Assembly: GCA_942491945.1 (NCBI GenBank)
Contig: CALODD010000067.1
Coordinates: 10,350 to 74,349, forward strand
Reading direction: 5' to 3'
Length of the DNA stretch: 64,000 nucleotides
Origin: JAJDYQ01 sp942491945
Lineage (GTDB): Bacteria > Pseudomonadota > Gammaproteobacteria > JAJDYQ01
Position numbers and translations under genes: made by a program. The notes beneath the pieces were generated by a model that saw only the letters and a list, made by a program, of their open reading frames with translations, had not been told where the DNA came from and searched no databases. This document shows, in pieces, positions 8,960 through 18,534 of the stretch (its first letter is position 1; every line of letters starts with the position of its first letter).

Positions 8960-10102
8960 ATGACAGATCAAGTTAAACGCCCAGGCCGCCGTTGGTTGAT
9001 ACCGGTAATTCTACTGGTATCAATAGTTGCCGCCGCGGCATTAATCTCAGGCAAACCATCTGCCAAGACGGCAAGTGTTACCGAGGCGACCCGTAAGGTC
9101 GACGCATTGACGGTAACTACAGGAACGTTTGCACCGACTGTCCCTCTGTATGTCACAGTAACCACGCCTCACCATTCTCGCTTACGTGCATCCATTACTG
9201 CCGACGTAAAACAGGTCATTGCTTTACAGGGTAATCGAGTCGCAAAAGACGCCCTGCTAATTGAGCTTGATGATCGTGAGGCACAGCTAGTTAAACAGCA
9301 ACGCCAGGCTGATGTGATTGATGCTCAATCACAGATCGACTCCGAACGACTCAAACACAAAAATGAGTTATTCGTCATTCGTAATGATAAAGGTAAACGT
9401 GCTGATCATAATCGTGAGCAAATAATAAAAGGGCATAACATTCGCCTGAATGGTCTGAAGGCAAAACTACAACGTGCAAAAACAGCTTTAGAGTTAGCTG
9501 AACTTGATTTGCAACGTACACAAATCAAAGCACCATTCGATGGACAGATAACGACTACGCAGGTATCACCTGGAGACCGCGTTCGCCCAGGGGATACATT
9601 ACTTGAGATTTTTGACCGTGGTTCTCTGGAACTGACTGGTACTATCGCTCAACGTTACACTTCAGCCATTCAGTCTAGCCTTAATAAGAATGTTCCGCTG
9701 ACAGCGACAACAAACCGGCAGGGAAAAATACTTACGGCAACGTTAGACCGTATTAGCGGCAATGTTGATAAAGACAGTGGCGGACTGCTTGCTATTTTTA
9801 AAATCGACTCCAGTGATACAGGCCTGTCACTCGGTCGCAATCTACGTCTGCAACTGCAGTTACCCGAGATTAATCAAACCTTTGTTGCGCCGAATACAGC
9901 GATTTTTGGTACTAATCGTGTTTATAAAATCATTGATGGTCGTTTAAAGGCCGTACAGGTAACACGGCTTGGTGACTACCCGCCTACTGATGGCACCCCA
10001 AGTAGTCTGTTACAAAGTAACGAGATAAGTAATGGCGATATGTTACTTAAAACCCAACTTCCTAATGCGATAGAAAACCTGCTTGTTGAGCCCTCAAGCT
10101 AG
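8960..10102 (+). CDS. RND efflux periplasmic adaptor (membrane fusion protein)
   Basis: A 380-residue HlyD/AcrA-type adaptor. A membrane anchor (WLIPVILLVSIVAAAALI) lies near the N-terminus. It is followed by a first half-lipoyl strand (GNRVAKDALLIELDDRE), a coiled-coil hairpin at about 110-190, the second lipoyl half (IKAPFDGQITTTQVSPGDRVRPGDTLLEI) and a beta-barrel. An in-frame TTG exists at 8,951, but ATG 8,960 is the likelier start. Six bases separate it from the RND pump gene, so the two form one unit. No outer-membrane TolC-type channel gene is adjacent. Confidence 0.9.
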   Translation: MTDQVKRPGRRWLIPVILLVSIVAAAALISGKPSAKTASVTEATRKVDALTVTTGTFAPTVPLYVTVTTPHHSRLRASITADVKQVIALQGNRVAKDALLIELDDREAQLVKQQRQADVIDAQSQIDSERLKHKNELFVIRNDKGKRADHNREQIIKGHNIRLNGLKAKLQRAKTALELAELDLQRTQIKAPFDGQITTTQVSPGDRVRPGDTLLEIFDRGSLELTGTIAQRYTSAIQSSLNKNVPLTATTNRQGKILTATLDRISGNVDKDSGGLLAIFKIDSSDTGLSLGRNLRLQLQLPEINQTFVAPNTAIFGTNRVYKIIDGRLKAVQVTRLGDYPPTDGTPSSLLQSNEISNGDMLLKTQLPNAIENLLVEPSS

Positions 10103-10108
10103 AAGCGC

Positions 10109-13100
10109 ATGGAAACCTTCCATCATCGGAATAATATACTTGGCACCTTTGCACAGCACCGTGTAGCTGCCAATCTGCTCATGATCATCATGCTCATGTG
10201 TGGTGTATGGGCTTTGATATATCTCAATACCCAATTCTTCCCCAGCTACACTCTTGAAAAAATTAACGTCCGCGTTGTCTGGCGTGGTGCCAGTGCAGAA
10301 GATGCCGAGACTGGCTTAACTAATCGAATAGAAGAGGCCTTACGTACACAGGAAAACCTGCGTGATATAACCTCGACTTCAGCCGAGGGCATTTCATCGG
10401 TATCTCTGGAGTTTGAGTCCGGCACCGATATGTCTCGTGCACTGGACCAGGTAAAAGAAAAGGTCGCTTTGATTCGTGATTTACCCGCTGATATCGAAGA
10501 GCCCGAGATTACTCGCTTAACCATTTATGACCGCGTTGCTCGTGTACTGGTCTGGAGCGAGCACGATGCACGTGCGCTACCGGCATTAGTACAACGTTAT
10601 GAAAGGGAACTGCTCGATCGGGGCATAACCAATATCGAATTTACCGGTTTACCCGAACAGGAAATCGCGATTCAGTTCGATATCGAAAACCTCTATGAAA
10701 TGAATCAGTCACTGGATCAGATTGGCCGAACGATTGGACAACTGAGTACGGAAACACCCGCAGGAAATCTCAACCGACAGCAACTCAGTCAGCAGCTTCG
10801 TAGTCCGGAACAACTCAAGACTCCGCAAGACTATTCGCAACTGTCAGTCAGTACGCAATCGGGGGCAATACCGCTTGGCGACATAGCGACTATCGAACGA
10901 CGTACACGCGATAATCAAACCAGTATTACCTATCAAGGCCATCCTGCAATTGAAATGCGGCTGTTGCGCATTGAAGGCCACGACAGTCTCAAGTCCGCTC
11001 GTGTTCTTGAAAAATGGGTAGCAGATACTTTACCCACTCTACCTGAGGGCGTTGGTATAAAGGTCTTTGATCAACGTTGGCAATACATTGAACAACGCAT
11101 CAATCTATTATTGGAAAACGGCCTGGGTGGACTAATGCTTGTCATTGCTATCCTGTTTTTCTTTTTACGTGGCCCTGTTGCGTTCTGGGTTGCTGTCGGT
11201 ATTCCCATTTCATTCATGGCAGCGCTAGCTGCACTTTATGTCTTTGGTGGCTCGATCAATATGGTCAGTCTATTCGGACTCATCATGGCGCTCGGTATTA
11301 TTGTTGATGATGCCATCGTAGTTGGCGAAGATGCGATGACGCACTATGAAATGGGAGAGGCCCCATTACAGGCGGCGGAAGGTGGTGCATGGCGCATGTT
11401 CGCACCGGTTATCTCTTCATCACTGACAACTGTCGCTGCATTTATTCCTCTGATGATGCTGAGTGGTTTTATAGGCAAGCTACTATTTGCCATTCCACTC
11501 GTTGTTATCTGCGTCATTATTGCTTCTTTAATAGAAAGCTTCCTTATCTTACCGGGCCACTTACGACATTCATTTGAAGGCTTACACAAAAAACGTAACC
11601 AGTCACCGTCGCCAACACGTCAGCGTATTGATAACTGGTTTAATGATTTTCGTGATAAACGTTTTCGGCGTTGGGTAGAAAATGCAATTTCTAATCCATG
11701 GCAAACACTTATGCTGGTCTTCGCAGTCAGCATCATCACCATTGGTCTACTCGTCGGCGGAAGAATTCCTTTTACCTTTATGCCTCAAACAGAATCAGGC
11801 CTGGTCTCCGCTAACATTCAATTTACTGCTGGCACGCCTCGCCACCAGGTCGGCGAATATCTAACACACGTCGAGAAAGCCCTGGATGAAATCGATCAAC
11901 AACACCCAGGATTAATTCTGTTGTATTCCAGTCGTCTCGGTGAAAACCTCACCAGCCACGGTGGTAGTTCACAGAAGGGCGATCGTTACGCGAGCATACT
12001 GATTGAACTGGTCGCATCTGATGAGCGTGATATACGTAACCCGCAGTTTATAAAGATGCTGAAGGATAAACTGCCAGAACCAGCTGCATTAGAAAATTTG
12101 CTCATCACTAGTCGACAGGCAGGACCTGGCGGTCGAGACCTTACATTCCAGTTAAGTGGCGGTAGCCCGTCAGATTTAAAACAGGCGGCTGAAGAACTCG
12201 CGGAAGTGTTACGACAAACACCGGCTGTCTTTGCTGTCGATGATGATATGCCATACGGCCAGACTCAGTTAGTCTTTGAGTTAAGTCCACAGGGCAGGGC
12301 GATAGGTATCACTACGCAGGAAATCGGTCGGCAACTGCGTGCGGCTTACGATGGCTACATCATTCAGGTATTCCAGGATGGCTATGATGAAATCGAAGTT
12401 CGTACGATATTAAATGATGAACAGCGTAATGGCTTTACTACATTAGAAGCACTGCCAATCCGGTTACCCACTGGTGAACAGGCGGCATTAAGTTCACTGG
12501 TTGATTTCAAGCATCAACGCGGCTTTGAAATCCTCCGTCATGAAAAAGGTCGTCTTGCTTTAGAAGTCTCTGCCGATGTCGACGAAGCTCAGGGTAATGC
12601 CAATAACATTACCGAAGAAATTTTAAGTAAGGCCTTACCGGATATTGCTGCCAAATATCACATTGAATATAGCGCAACCGGTACTGCCGCCGATCAACAG
12701 GAAACCTTCAGTGAAATGAAAATTGGTTCCCTGTATGCACTGGCATTAATTTATCTCATCCTCGCCTGGATATTTTCATCCTATGGCTGGCCTCTCGTAG
12801 TTATGGCGATTATTCCTTTCGCTATTATCGGTGCTATCTTTGGTCACTGGGTCACAGGAATTAACTTAACAATACTCTCCCTGTTCGGGCTGTTTGGCTT
12901 AGCCGGTATCGTAGTTAACGATTCTATTATTCTCGTGACCTTTTATCGGCAATTACGAAAGGACGGCATGAAACGACAGGATGCCATCGTTGAGGCATCC
13001 GTTCTACGATTACGTGCGGTGCTACTCACTTCAATGACAACGATTGCCGGCCTGATACCGTTATTATTTGAAACATCACTACAGGCACAGTTCCTGATAC

Positions 13101-13603
13101 CTATGGCGACATCTATTGCTTTCGGATTAGCATTTTCAACCGCATTAGTCCTGGTACTTGTTCCTCTCTTGCTTAATGCCTTCGAAACCTTTCAAGAAGA
13201 TACTTCAATATCGAATACCCTATTCATCCAAATTATGGTTCCATTTTGGATACTACAGATACTTAGTTACATACTATTCATCAATACCAGCCTATCAGCT
13301 CAAGTTTTACTTCCACTATTGATTTCCGAATTGTTAATCCCTGTAATTGTTGCTTACATAATAGGGAAGAATGGAGGCAGTATCAGTTATTCAGTTTTTG
13401 CTGCTACTACCTTAAGTTTTGCAGGAATACCTGTTGTGGCTTTTGCTTATTTTGCAATGGATACTTCAAGTACAAATTTATTACTACCGCTATTAATCAC
13501 TACGCTTTTCTCAAAGAGCTTGATTGCAGCACTAACAAGGGTAGTTATGAAATATTCCAACACTTCTATTTCGAAAAGCAAAGCAACTATAGACAATAGT
13601 TAA
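10109..13603 (+). CDS. RND-family efflux pump with extra C-terminal membrane domain
   Basis: A 1,164-residue AcrB/CzcA-superfamily inner-membrane pump. It has the two-fold repeat of the family: a first helix, a large periplasmic domain, a helix bundle around 330-480 with the proton-relay box GIIVDDAIVVGED, then the second half with LFGLAGIVVNDSIILV. Such pumps are usually 1,020-1,060 residues. Here about 120 extra residues (from ~1,035) follow the usual end and contain about four more hydrophobic segments (for example QIMVPFWILQILSYILF). The substrate is unknown. It is coupled to the adaptor gene and followed by a methyltransferase gene. Confidence 0.9.
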   Translation: METFHHRNNILGTFAQHRVAANLLMIIMLMCGVWALIYLNTQFFPSYTLEKINVRVVWRGASAEDAETGLTNRIEEALRTQENLRDITSTSAEGISSVSLEFESGTDMSRALDQVKEKVALIRDLPADIEEPEITRLTIYDRVARVLVWSEHDARALPALVQRYERELLDRGITNIEFTGLPEQEIAIQFDIENLYEMNQSLDQIGRTIGQLSTETPAGNLNRQQLSQQLRSPEQLKTPQDYSQLSVSTQSGAIPLGDIATIERRTRDNQTSITYQGHPAIEMRLLRIEGHDSLKSARVLEKWVADTLPTLPEGVGIKVFDQRWQYIEQRINLLLENGLGGLMLVIAILFFFLRGPVAFWVAVGIPISFMAALAALYVFGGSINMVSLFGLIMALGIIVDDAIVVGEDAMTHYEMGEAPLQAAEGGAWRMFAPVISSSLTTVAAFIPLMMLSGFIGKLLFAIPLVVICVIIASLIESFLILPGHLRHSFEGLHKKRNQSPSPTRQRIDNWFNDFRDKRFRRWVENAISNPWQTLMLVFAVSIITIGLLVGGRIPFTFMPQTESGLVSANIQFTAGTPRHQVGEYLTHVEKALDEIDQQHPGLILLYSSRLGENLTSHGGSSQKGDRYASILIELVASDERDIRNPQFIKMLKDKLPEPAALENLLITSRQAGPGGRDLTFQLSGGSPSDLKQAAEELAEVLRQTPAVFAVDDDMPYGQTQLVFELSPQGRAIGITTQEIGRQLRAAYDGYIIQVFQDGYDEIEVRTILNDEQRNGFTTLEALPIRLPTGEQAALSSLVDFKHQRGFEILRHEKGRLALEVSADVDEAQGNANNITEEILSKALPDIAAKYHIEYSATGTAADQQETFSEMKIGSLYALALIYLILAWIFSSYGWPLVVMAIIPFAIIGAIFGHWVTGINLTILSLFGLFGLAGIVVNDSIILVTFYRQLRKDGMKRQDAIVEASVLRLRAVLLTSMTTIAGLIPLLFETSLQAQFLIPMATSIAFGLAFSTALVLVLVPLLLNAFETFQEDTSISNTLFIQIMVPFWILQILSYILFINTSLSAQVLLPLLISELLIPVIVAYIIGKNGGSISYSVFAATTLSFAGIPVVAFAYFAMDTSSTNLLLPLLITTLFSKSLIAALTRVVMKYSNTSISKSKATIDNS

Positions 13604-13626
13604 ATATACAGAATCAGAGGTAAGGC

Positions 13627-14319
13627 ATGATAAAAAGAAATCTGGTCATTATATTCACCCTTATGATGCTTGTGTCATCCGGGCCATCGCTAACCCAGGA
13701 AACTTCTATTAGTCCAGGCATTAATCGCCATTACCAAGGTGCGCTACACAGTGACTGGTTACCTATCTTTGAATCCGAATCTAGAGAAGTCTTTGCACAC
13801 CGTTATGAAATACTAGATGCTCTTAATATAAAGCCCGGTATGCGCATCGCTGATGTCGGTGCAGGTACCGGTTTTTATTCTTTACTATTTGCCAAACAAA
13901 CCGGCCCAGAAGGAAAAGTCTATGCGGTCGATATCACAGAAGACTTTATCGACAACATCAATCAACGTTCATCGACAGCTGGTATCAATAATCTAACCGG
14001 TATTGTAAACAACGATAAATCAGCTGGTTTGAAAAAGAACAGTGTTGATCTCATTTTTATCTGTAATACCTATCATCACTTTGAATATCCGGAATCGATG
14101 ATGACATCGATACACCAGGCTTTAACAGACGACGGTGAAGTGGTACTGATCGACTTTAGTAAAAATCCATCCTTCAGCAGTGCCTGGATCATGGGTCATG
14201 TCCGAGCGAATCAACAACAAGTTATCGACGAAATGAAAAGTTTTGGTTTTACCGTTTCAAAGACCTTGCCGTTATTGAAACAGAACTATTTTATTAAATT
14301 CAAGAAGACAAAGAACTAA
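13627..14319 (+). CDS. Class I SAM-dependent methyltransferase with signal peptide
   Basis: A 230-residue protein. Residues ~45-190 form a Rossmann methyltransferase: motif I is ADVGAGTGFYS, the acidic end of strand 2 is YAVDITEDF, and LIFICNTYHHF and VVLIDFSKNP follow. The N-terminus MIKRNLVIIFTLMMLVSSGPSLTQE looks like a Sec signal peptide, which would export an enzyme whose cofactor is cytoplasmic. A TAAGG stretch lies just before the ATG. It lies 23 bases after the RND pump gene on the same strand. The substrate is unknown. Confidence 0.8.
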   Translation: MIKRNLVIIFTLMMLVSSGPSLTQETSISPGINRHYQGALHSDWLPIFESESREVFAHRYEILDALNIKPGMRIADVGAGTGFYSLLFAKQTGPEGKVYAVDITEDFIDNINQRSSTAGINNLTGIVNNDKSAGLKKNSVDLIFICNTYHHFEYPESMMTSIHQALTDDGEVVLIDFSKNPSFSSAWIMGHVRANQQQVIDEMKSFGFTVSKTLPLLKQNYFIKFKKTKN

Positions 14320-14384
14320 CTTCTTATAAATGCACGCAGAAGACATATAGAGCACGTAACACTGTTACCTCTACAGACCAAGCA

Positions 14385-14408
14385 TGACCTTGTTTCGCAG
14401 CAAGGTCA
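14385..14408. terminator. Hairpin between convergent genes, possible terminator
   Basis: An 8-bp perfect stem, TGACCTTG paired with CAAGGTCA around an 8-base loop, lies in the gap between the convergent methyltransferase and PhoH genes. There is no clear T-tract on either side, so function as an intrinsic terminator is uncertain. Confidence 0.35.
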
Positions 14409-14430
14409 CTTCCATCAAACCTAATCTAAA

Positions 14431-15231
14431 TCACATACACTCATACCGATCAATTAGCTGCCTTACCAACCCGCTACGTACTATGTCGTTTCTATCAAAC
14501 TCATGGATGTAAACATCGTGTAACCCTTCTACACGTTCAATTGCATCAGCCAGACCGTTTTTGGTTCTTATATCACTCTGTTTCACATCGCCATTGATCA
14601 CGACTTTTGCACCTTCACCAATACGCGTCAGGAACATTTTCATCTGTGTGACACTGCTGTTTTGTGCTTCTTCCATAATAACGAAGGTGTCGTCACTGAA
14701 GGTTTTACCCCGCATATAGGCTAGCGGCGCAGCGACAATACGTCCATGGCGAACACAATAGTCCACCGCTCCGGATCCCAGGCGTTCATTCAGGATGTCT
14801 CGAAATGCATCGATATAGACTGAAAACTTATCATCGACCGCACCCGGCAAATAACCTAGCTGCTCACCAGCTTCGACAGCTGGGCGGGTCAGAATGATGC
14901 GCTCAATCTTGCCAGACTCGAGATATTCAGCAGCAAGTGATACGGCGCAGTAACTTTTGCCAGTTCCAGCTGGGCCGGTCCCAAACGTCAGGCTGTTATT
15001 ACGCATGGCATTGATAAAACGTTTTTGGGACGTGTTACGGGCCTGGAGCGGCTGTTTCGATGGGGGGTGGGATATTGACGACTCGAGATGGCTCAAGTGC
15101 GCGTTGAGTTCGACGATTTCGGCGGTTTCCTGCTCGTATCGCCTTCTGGCTTTTTTCTTGTGTCCTCTTTGTCTCCTGTTTTCTGGTTGTTTAACTTGTT
15201 GTGCGTATCGTCTTTGAGACTTTTTCGCCAT
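14431..15231 (-). CDS. Stand-alone PhoH-like ATPase
   Basis: A 266-residue P-loop ATPase. Walker A is GPAGTGKS at about residue 85; TFVIMEEAQN is the Walker B and sensor region, and GDVKQSDI and the final R-S-G-L-V-R-Q-L-I motif are typical of PhoH. The first ~35 residues are strongly basic (KKSQRRYAQ, RRQRGHKKKARRR), which suggests RNA binding. There is no KH or PIN domain, unlike PhoH2 proteins, and no ybeY next to it. The cellular role of such PhoH proteins is poorly defined; RNA-linked ATPase or helicase activity is an inference from the family. Confidence 0.85.
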   Translation of the reverse strand: MAKKSQRRYAQQVKQPENRRQRGHKKKARRRYEQETAEIVELNAHLSHLESSISHPPSKQPLQARNTSQKRFINAMRNNSLTFGTGPAGTGKSYCAVSLAAEYLESGKIERIILTRPAVEAGEQLGYLPGAVDDKFSVYIDAFRDILNERLGSGAVDYCVRHGRIVAAPLAYMRGKTFSDDTFVIMEEAQNSSVTQMKMFLTRIGEGAKVVINGDVKQSDIRTKNGLADAIERVEGLHDVYIHEFDRNDIVRSGLVRQLIDRYECM

Positions 15232-15377
15232 AGAGCTTTTCCCCCCAGGTTTATTTAAGAAAAAAGGTGTATTACGTTGTTTCTCCTACTAGATTTAGTG
15301 GTATTGGACTAAACATAGCACAAAATATACTGCTATGCCTATATGACAGGGGAATGTCAGTAGGGAGTTTTTTCTTC

Positions 15378-15893
15378 TTAGGCGCCAGCGACCTGCATAA
15401 AACGCGATTCCTGTTGCCGCTGTTCTTCGGTGAGGTCGCGGCTGGCAAATTGTGGGTCGAGACGCATGCAGCGACGATATAGCTCCCATTTAATCTCATT
15501 CACACTCATTCCACAGGGGCCTGAAGGCAGGTCATCACTAATAATGGACTCAATCGGTTTACCGTCATAAGTGCCGTAGATGATGATGGTTGGGGCACTT
15601 TCGTCAGATATGCCACGGCGGGCCTTATCAAAAGCGACGCAGGTTTGCAGAAAATTGGAGCGATTGCTCAGTAAGGTACTGAGCCTGAATGAGATTTTCT
15701 TGGTCTGACGCAGATATTCATAAATGACCAGGATCGCACCATGCTGATCACGTGCTACGTCATCGGCCGGGCCTATATGCAGGCGTGCTTCTGAGTCGAG
15801 TATATAGGGCGTATTCTTGAATTCACGTTGATCAAATGAACCGGTAGTACGGTTCACAAAATTCAAATTTCCGAGTAATACTTCATCTACCAT
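15378..15893 (-). CDS. Hypothetical protein, 171 residues
   Basis: I do not recognise this protein. It is soluble and mixed alpha/beta by composition, with no signal peptide or membrane helix. It starts MVDEVLLGNLNFVN and ends in a charged helix (LTEEQRQQESRFMQ). A middle stretch, APTIIIYGTYDGKP, looks like a buried beta strand and turn. It lies between the PhoH gene and the Cache-HK operon on the same strand, but 75 bases from the latter, so it may be separately transcribed. Confidence 0.6.
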   Translation of the reverse strand: MVDEVLLGNLNFVNRTTGSFDQREFKNTPYILDSEARLHIGPADDVARDQHGAILVIYEYLRQTKKISFRLSTLLSNRSNFLQTCVAFDKARRGISDESAPTIIIYGTYDGKPIESIISDDLPSGPCGMSVNEIKWELYRRCMRLDPQFASRDLTEEQRQQESRFMQVAGA

Positions 15894-15968
15894 TACTTTC
15901 TTTCCTTAACCTGATACCGATAGTCTAGCATCTTGAGATTGGATAGAAGGCAGACAAACTTCACATTT

Positions 15969-16934
15969 TTATGATGCGCAACTCAGGCTAGCGCCCCCAA
16001 ACCAGAAATCCAGGTCTTTTGCGAGGAAATCATCCACAGGCATATAGTGGGAACCATCGCAGGAGAAGTTTAAGCCGACGATTCCGTTCATAATATTCAG
16101 CGAAGCTGCGCGCAGATAGATTGTTTCATCTGCTTCGCGTAACTCTTTAAATACATTGAGCACCCGAGGTATTTTATCTACTGGTGTCACAGCATCAGCA
16201 GGGTAATCCATCTGTGGATAAGCCAGACAGACTCGAGGGTCAATTATTTCATCCAGTACATGCAGCCGGTAACGATAGGGGTCATCATAGGGCCATAAGG
16301 TTGCTCGCGAACTGGAGAAATGCAGCTTGAAATGGAAGATTCCCTGTTCGCACATCAGTGACTCAATCACAGGTAACACTTCGTCCAGTTTTTCATCCAT
16401 GGCACTATAGGTTCGTGTCTGCTGGAACAAAGTGCCACGTATCGATGGATCACCTTTTATCTGCCGCCATTCTTGCATCTGTGTCTGGTCAACGTCTTTC
16501 AGAGGCAGGTCTTTCAAGCCAAAATCGGCTGCGACATAGCCAATTATCTGATCATTGAGTGAGATTCGATGTAGTGCGGTAATGCAGGGTTTATGGGTAT
16601 TTTGGTCGACGTACACCGTACTTAGAGCTAGATCTGTATCTTCATTCACCAGATCCAGGTAAGGGCGATCCGATAAGTCCTGGCCGACAATGGTGTCATC
16701 CATGTCCACATCGGTGATATTACTACTGCGCTGTGCACCATTTTGGTCAATGGCATACAGCATGCGGCAGCGATGTGTGTTCGTCTTTTTTAGATACTGC
16801 CGTAATTCATGATCGAGATGAACACGGTTATCCCAGTTTTCTGCACAGATATCAGCAACTTGCGACAACGGCTTACGCAGCATCGTAATCAAATTATCGC
16901 GCTGTCGTGAAATTGCGTTATCTAGCCAGTCCAT
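15969..16934 (-). CDS. Soluble Cache/PDC-type sensor protein, paralogue 2
   Basis: A 321-residue paralogue of the protein at 1,840-2,805, also without signal peptide or membrane helix. It has a Cache-like N-terminal half (YAIDQNGAQRSSNI strand, DLSDRPYLDLV box, GYVAADFGL strand) and a C-terminal half of unknown fold. Identical or near-identical blocks are WRQIKGDPSIRGTLF, LHFSSSRATLW, ADETIYLRAASLN, GLNFSCDGSHYMP and LDFWFG. Overall the two copies are clearly diverged outside these blocks. It is the last gene of a tight minus-strand run: kinase-xthA-UPF0158-like-this gene, with a 9-base gap to the gene upstream. Confidence 0.7.
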   Translation of the reverse strand: MDWLDNAISRQRDNLITMLRKPLSQVADICAENWDNRVHLDHELRQYLKKTNTHRCRMLYAIDQNGAQRSSNITDVDMDDTIVGQDLSDRPYLDLVNEDTDLALSTVYVDQNTHKPCITALHRISLNDQIIGYVAADFGLKDLPLKDVDQTQMQEWRQIKGDPSIRGTLFQQTRTYSAMDEKLDEVLPVIESLMCEQGIFHFKLHFSSSRATLWPYDDPYRYRLHVLDEIIDPRVCLAYPQMDYPADAVTPVDKIPRVLNVFKELREADETIYLRAASLNIMNGIVGLNFSCDGSHYMPVDDFLAKDLDFWFGGASLSCAS

Positions 16935-16943
16935 TATCGTGTG

Positions 16944-17756
16944 CTATTCATCATTAATTACCCTAGGTAATGCAAGTATTAGACCAAGCGTGTTCTGCAG
17001 CTGATCAATCCAGTCGCCGGATTCCATACGCCCTTCAAAATAGTATTGGCCATTCGCTGTACTGTATTCCAGATAAACGTCTAAACCGCTGGTGTGTTCC
17101 TGACGTTGCATTAAAACTGCTTCCTGTTTCAGTAGCCTTTCAATGCCTTCATACTGATGAGAATTGATATTCATCTCAGCGAGAACATCGCTATCATTTT
17201 CATAGGCCGTTAAGGTCATTGACTCAAGCTCGCCAGATGTCTGCCACAATACATAACGACGGCTGGGTGTTGAGTTAATACTCAGGGTAAGTAAAACATT
17301 CTGATCGGTTTCTGATAGATAGTCTGAAATCGTTGGCTGGGGTACTTCACTATGCCCTCGATATTCAAGATCTCGATCACGTAGCCACTGTCGTGCCTGC
17401 AAGGCATAAAATTGTTCTTTGAATGCATACCAGTCGTCTTCTTCTGCTGGGTGTTCTGCCAACGCCTGTTTAAAATGCCAGCCAGCCTGCTGTCGCTGGA
17501 TGGCGACCCGTAATTTTTCCTGGCAGGCCAACTCATCAAGTGTGGCAATAAAACTTTCCATCAATGTGACGATGATATCGGCATCAATAGGATCAATATT
17601 TAGATAACGACTATCTTCTACGGATGGGCGCTCTGATCGGGAACCAAAGAGTACTTCACCACTACGTGTATCTAACCACCAGCAACCATCATCACCATGT
17701 GCCTGCAAGGCCATGGTTAACATATCAATATCAACAGATGTAGGTGTCTGTGTCAT
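16944..17756 (-). CDS. UPF0158-like hypothetical protein
   Basis: A 270-residue protein whose first ~150 residues resemble the UPF0158 family. Visible features are WWLDTRSGEV near the N-terminus, a YLNIDPIDADI segment, and the FKQALAEHPAEEDDWYAFKEQ and ARQWLRDRDLE helices. The C-terminal ~120 residues are not recognised. UPF0158 has no established function. It is placed between xthA (10-base gap) and the second Cache protein (9-base gap), so it is very probably cotranscribed with both. Confidence 0.6.
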   Translation of the reverse strand: MTQTPTSVDIDMLTMALQAHGDDGCWWLDTRSGEVLFGSRSERPSVEDSRYLNIDPIDADIIVTLMESFIATLDELACQEKLRVAIQRQQAGWHFKQALAEHPAEEDDWYAFKEQFYALQARQWLRDRDLEYRGHSEVPQPTISDYLSETDQNVLLTLSINSTPSRRYVLWQTSGELESMTLTAYENDSDVLAEMNINSHQYEGIERLLKQEAVLMQRQEHTSGLDVYLEYSTANGQYYFEGRMESGDWIDQLQNTLGLILALPRVINDE

Positions 17757-17766
17757 TTTTCAAATG

Positions 17767-18534
17767 CTATAAATCAAATTCAGCGATTACCGGTGTATGG
17801 TCAGAGGGTCGCTCGAGTTTCCTTGGTTCTTTATCAATGGTTCCTGCCGTACAGACTTCTGTCATTTCAGGGCTACTCAAAACTAAATCGATCCTTAAAC
17901 CAAGATTACGACGGAAACCAGCTGCTCGATAATCCCACCAGCTAAACGCTTTTTCTTCCTGTTCAAACAGACGAAAAGTATCGGTCAGTCCCATGTCTAA
18001 TAAACGCTGCAATGCTTCACGTTCTGGAACACTACATAAGATACGATCCTGCCATGCTTCAGGATCATGGGTATCTTCATCTTTTGGCGCGATATTGAAA
18101 TCTCCCATCACGACAAATTTATCGTATTCTTTTAATTGTTCTTCAATGTAGTCACTGACTTTTTCTAACCAGTGCAGCTTCCAGTCATATTTTTCATCGC
18201 CCACTTCTTTACCGTTGACGACATAGAGGTTTAAGACACGAACACCATCGACCGTAGCACCGAGGATGCGGCGTTGAGGATCATCTAAATCTGGAACATC
18301 AGTTATCACATCGGTTACTTCTGACTTCGTGATTAACGCAACACCGTTATAAGTTTTCTGACCAGCATAAACGACGTTATATCCAGCCTCGCGTATTTCA
18401 TCGGCTGGAAATACATCATCGGTCATTTTAGTTTCCTGCAATCCCAGTACATCGGGCTGGGCACTCTCCAGCCAGTCGAGTACATGCGGTAAGCGTACTC
18501 TTAATGAATTGACATTCCAGCTACTGATTTTCAT
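17767..18534 (-). CDS. xthA: Exodeoxyribonuclease III
   Basis: A 255-residue endonuclease/exonuclease/phosphatase-fold enzyme that cleaves DNA at abasic sites and trims 3' ends in base-excision repair. The motifs are SWNVNSLRVRLP at the start, VLGLQETK with the metal-binding Glu, LYVVNG, VVMGDFNIAP, FSWWDYRAAGFRRNLGLRIDLVL and the terminal SDHTPVIAEF with the catalytic His. Its start overlaps the 3' end of the upstream histidine kinase gene by 14 bases, so the two are translated from one message. Confidence 0.94.
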   Translation of the reverse strand: MKISSWNVNSLRVRLPHVLDWLESAQPDVLGLQETKMTDDVFPADEIREAGYNVVYAGQKTYNGVALITKSEVTDVITDVPDLDDPQRRILGATVDGVRVLNLYVVNGKEVGDEKYDWKLHWLEKVSDYIEEQLKEYDKFVVMGDFNIAPKDEDTHDPEAWQDRILCSVPEREALQRLLDMGLTDTFRLFEQEEKAFSWWDYRAAGFRRNLGLRIDLVLSSPEMTEVCTAGTIDKEPRKLERPSDHTPVIAEFDL

